NCBI RefSeq assembly: GCF_030486595.1
Contig: NZ_JAUJZH010000042.1
Span: 1-50,455 of the forward strand
Reading direction: 5' to 3'
Source: Variovorax ginsengisoli
Lineage (GTDB): Bacteria > Pseudomonadota > Gammaproteobacteria > Burkholderiales > Burkholderiaceae_C
Length of the DNA: 50,455 bases
Below, piece by piece: positions 49,108 through 50,455 of this stretch. Numbering within the stretch: the stretch's first letter is position 1; the number at the start of each line of letters is the position of its first letter. The position numbers and the translations under genes are program-made. A model generated the notes under the pieces. The model worked only from the letters and a program-made list of their open reading frames with translations. It did not search any database and was not told the origin of the DNA.

Positions 49108-50035
49108 GGCTGGTCTCCCGGAGGAAGAACTGCTCGAAGCGCGCGCTGGCCTGCTGCAGCAACTCGGGGGTCATGCTCAGGTAGCACTGCGTGCCGCTGA
49201 TGTGCACGTGGCCCAGGTACGTCGCCAGCTGCGGCAGCATGCGCTGCACGTCGACGCCTTCGCGATACCACCGCACAAGACGCGTCATGGCCGCGGTATG
49301 GCGTAGGTCATGCAAGCGGGGTTGGTATCGCGCGCCATCATGTCGACACACCTTGGCCTGCGATCGCATCTGACTGAAGGCCTGCTCGGCGCCCGCACGC
49401 GAGACTCGCTCACCCCGAGATGTCAGCAAGAACGGCGCGTCAGAATCCAGCGGCGAACGCTTGTAACGCCGCTGCGCGTACTCGCGCAAGACTTGCGTCA
49501 GGTCGGTGCCTATGGGCACGAGTCGTGTCTTGTAGAACTTGGACCTGCGCACGTGAAGCACACGGTCGCCCAAGTCGACGTCGGCCAGGTCCAGGTTCAG
49601 CGCTTCGCTGATGCGCAGTCCGGTTGCGTACAGCAACAAGAGAAGAGTTCGACTGGTGGGCGCATCGATTCTGCGGCAAACACGGCCAGTGGCTGCCTGC
49701 AGGAGCCGCCTGATCTCATCCTCCGAATAGATGTAGGGGATAAACGTCTGGGGACACCTTGGCTCCGTGGTGGGCAGGGGCACGCTGTGGACGTACCCGC
49801 GGGCGAGGCAGAAGCGGTAAAAGCCGGTGAGGGTGCCAAACTTGCAATGCCAGGACCGCGTCATCGGCCCGTTGCCATCAAGGAAGACACGGACCGCCCT
49901 CGGCCGGATCCGATCGACTTCGAGGCTGCCCATACTCTTGCTGAATGACCTCAGCATGCGCGCCTGGGTCACGAAGCGCATTCCCAGAGATTGCTTGTAG
50001 CCCACGTAGGTCGCGACGGCTTGTTCGATCGTCAT
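49100..50035 (-). CDS. RIT second tyrosine recombinase
   Basis: 311 residues, complete. Amino-terminal SAM-like domain (IEQAVATYVGYKQSLGMRFV...), catalytic R141 (YATGLRISEA), K166 (RRSKFYKTR), H242/R245 (LHDLRHTAA), H276 (LGHVHISGT), Y285. Overlaps the stop of the first recombinase by ATGA. All three proteins are thought to act together in RIT mobility. Confidence 0.92.
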   Translation of the reverse strand: MTIEQAVATYVGYKQSLGMRFVTQARMLRSFSKSMGSLEVDRIRPRAVRVFLDGNGPMTRSWHCKFGTLTGFYRFCLARGYVHSVPLPTTEPRCPQTFIPYIYSEDEIRRLLQAATGRVCRRIDAPTSRTLLLLLYATGLRISEALNLDLADVDLGDRVLHVRRSKFYKTRLVPIGTDLTQVLREYAQRRYKRSPLDSDAPFLLTSRGERVSRAGAEQAFSQMRSQAKVCRHDGARYQPRLHDLRHTAAMTRLVRWYREGVDVQRMLPQLATYLGHVHISGTQCYLSMTPELLQQASARFEQFFLRETSHA

Positions 50036-50455
50036 AGCAGTCCCTCCAGACTGAACTCGGCAACCTGACGCAGGCCAACAAGATCCACCTTGGCGTAGAT
50101 GCGCGTGGCAGAGGAACTGCGGTGGCCGAGATGATCGCCAATCTGCTTGAGGGACAGGCCCTCGGCCACAAGATGAGCTGCACAGGCATGGCGCAAAGCA
50201 TGAGGTCCCTGTCGAGGACAGCGGATCTCCAGCGCCTGAATGCGTGGTGCCACCGCGTAGCGCAGGCTATATGGCGCCAACGGCCCCACCGGTGCCCTGA
50301 GCGTCAAGAACAGCTTGCGCGATGCGCAACGCGGTCGCACCTCGCGCACGTAGCGAAGAATCGCATTGCCGACCTCGGTGGCCAGCGGGTAGTCGTGCTT
50401 GCAGCGCTGCTTGGGACGTGCGACATGAAGGATGTCGCGCTCCCAGTCGATGTCA
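50032..50455 (-). CDS. RIT first tyrosine recombinase, partial
   Basis: The carboxy-terminal 141 codons are in the window; the frame is open through the right edge (DIDWERDILHVARPKQRCKH, DYPLATEVGNAILRYVREVR). HALRHACAAHLVAEG (HxxR), LGHRSSSATRIYAKVD (His and nucleophile Tyr) are visible. The start lies outside. Confidence 0.9.
   Translation of the reverse strand, partial: DIDWERDILHVARPKQRCKHDYPLATEVGNAILRYVREVRPRCASRKLFLTLRAPVGPLAPYSLRYAVAPRIQALEIRCPRQGPHALRHACAAHLVAEGLSLKQIGDHLGHRSSSATRIYAKVDLVGLRQVAEFSLEGLL

Larger units (their letters stand above)
47996..50455 (-). mobile_element. RIT element (recombinase in trio), incomplete at window edge
   Basis: Three tyrosine recombinase genes in tandem on one strand with overlapping ends (4 bp and 8 bp), the diagnostic layout of RIT elements in proteobacteria. 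One end is the palindrome at 47996-48033, inserted in an IS5 transposase gene; the other end is outside the window. Confidence 0.88.

Overview
The window is high-GC DNA whose gene content points to a Burkholderiales (Comamonadaceae-like) betaproteobacterium: TctC/Bug solute-binding proteins, RIT-type recombinase trios and acyl-CoA catabolic operons are all common there. This assignment is an inference from gene families; no 16S or other marker is present. The left third reads as the backbone of a plasmid or secondary replicon and the rest as accessory and catabolic DNA rearranged by mobile elements.

Positions 1-14.4 kb: backbone. A phage/plasmid large-polyvalent-type protein (307-2190, minus) directly abuts an intact IscB nuclease with an upstream omegaRNA and IS200/IS605-like end hairpins (about 2190-3970). 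Next come direct repeats resembling a parC centromere, an actin-like ParM, a 27-residue reading frame and ParR (type II partition). Six 30-bp palindromes (6352-6748) lie in front of a divergent tyrosine recombinase. A coiled-coil protein of unknown role, three parS-like palindromes, and a type Ia parA-parB pair follow. Four iterons on an exact 34-bp period precede a Rep_3-type initiator. The segment thus carries two different partition systems and one iteron origin.

Positions 14.4-24.8 kb: small accessory genes and a cassette-like mobile region. It holds a PH-domain protein, an orphan antitoxin-like protein, a truncated primase and a XerC/D-like recombinase, then a PIN toxin-antitoxin pair, a probable polymorphic toxin with its immunity gene, a second copy of only the 3' end of the recombinase gene, a ParDE-type pair and a GhoS-like small protein. 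The two recombinase 3' ends carry the same short repeats. A DUF3800 pseudogene and IS5-family debris close the region.

Positions 24.8-35 kb: catabolic genes in decay. An N-carbamoyl-amino-acid hydrolase and an M20 amidohydrolase are intact, but the diaminopropionate ammonia-lyase between them is frameshifted and carries a 65-bp inversion. Then come IS66 pieces, a truncated and internally deleted aldehyde dehydrogenase, fragments of a hydroxyacid dehydrogenase, TniB, TniQ and a DUF35 protein, one intact Bug-family binding protein, and wreckage of further Bug and CoA-transferase genes.

Positions 35-47.2 kb: a co-oriented minus-strand acyl-CoA degradation cluster: CoA-transferase/racemase, AraC regulator, SCP2-type thiolase, two MaoC-fold hydratases, two SDRs, acyl-CoA dehydrogenase, a ligase-thioesterase fusion, a separate ligase and thioesterase, and a crotonase. 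Together they would activate a carboxylic acid and carry out beta-oxidation; the substrate cannot be read from sequence.

Positions 47.2-50.5 kb: an IS5-family element interrupted by a RIT element (three tandem tyrosine recombinases, the first cut by the window edge), ending at a 38-bp near-perfect palindrome.
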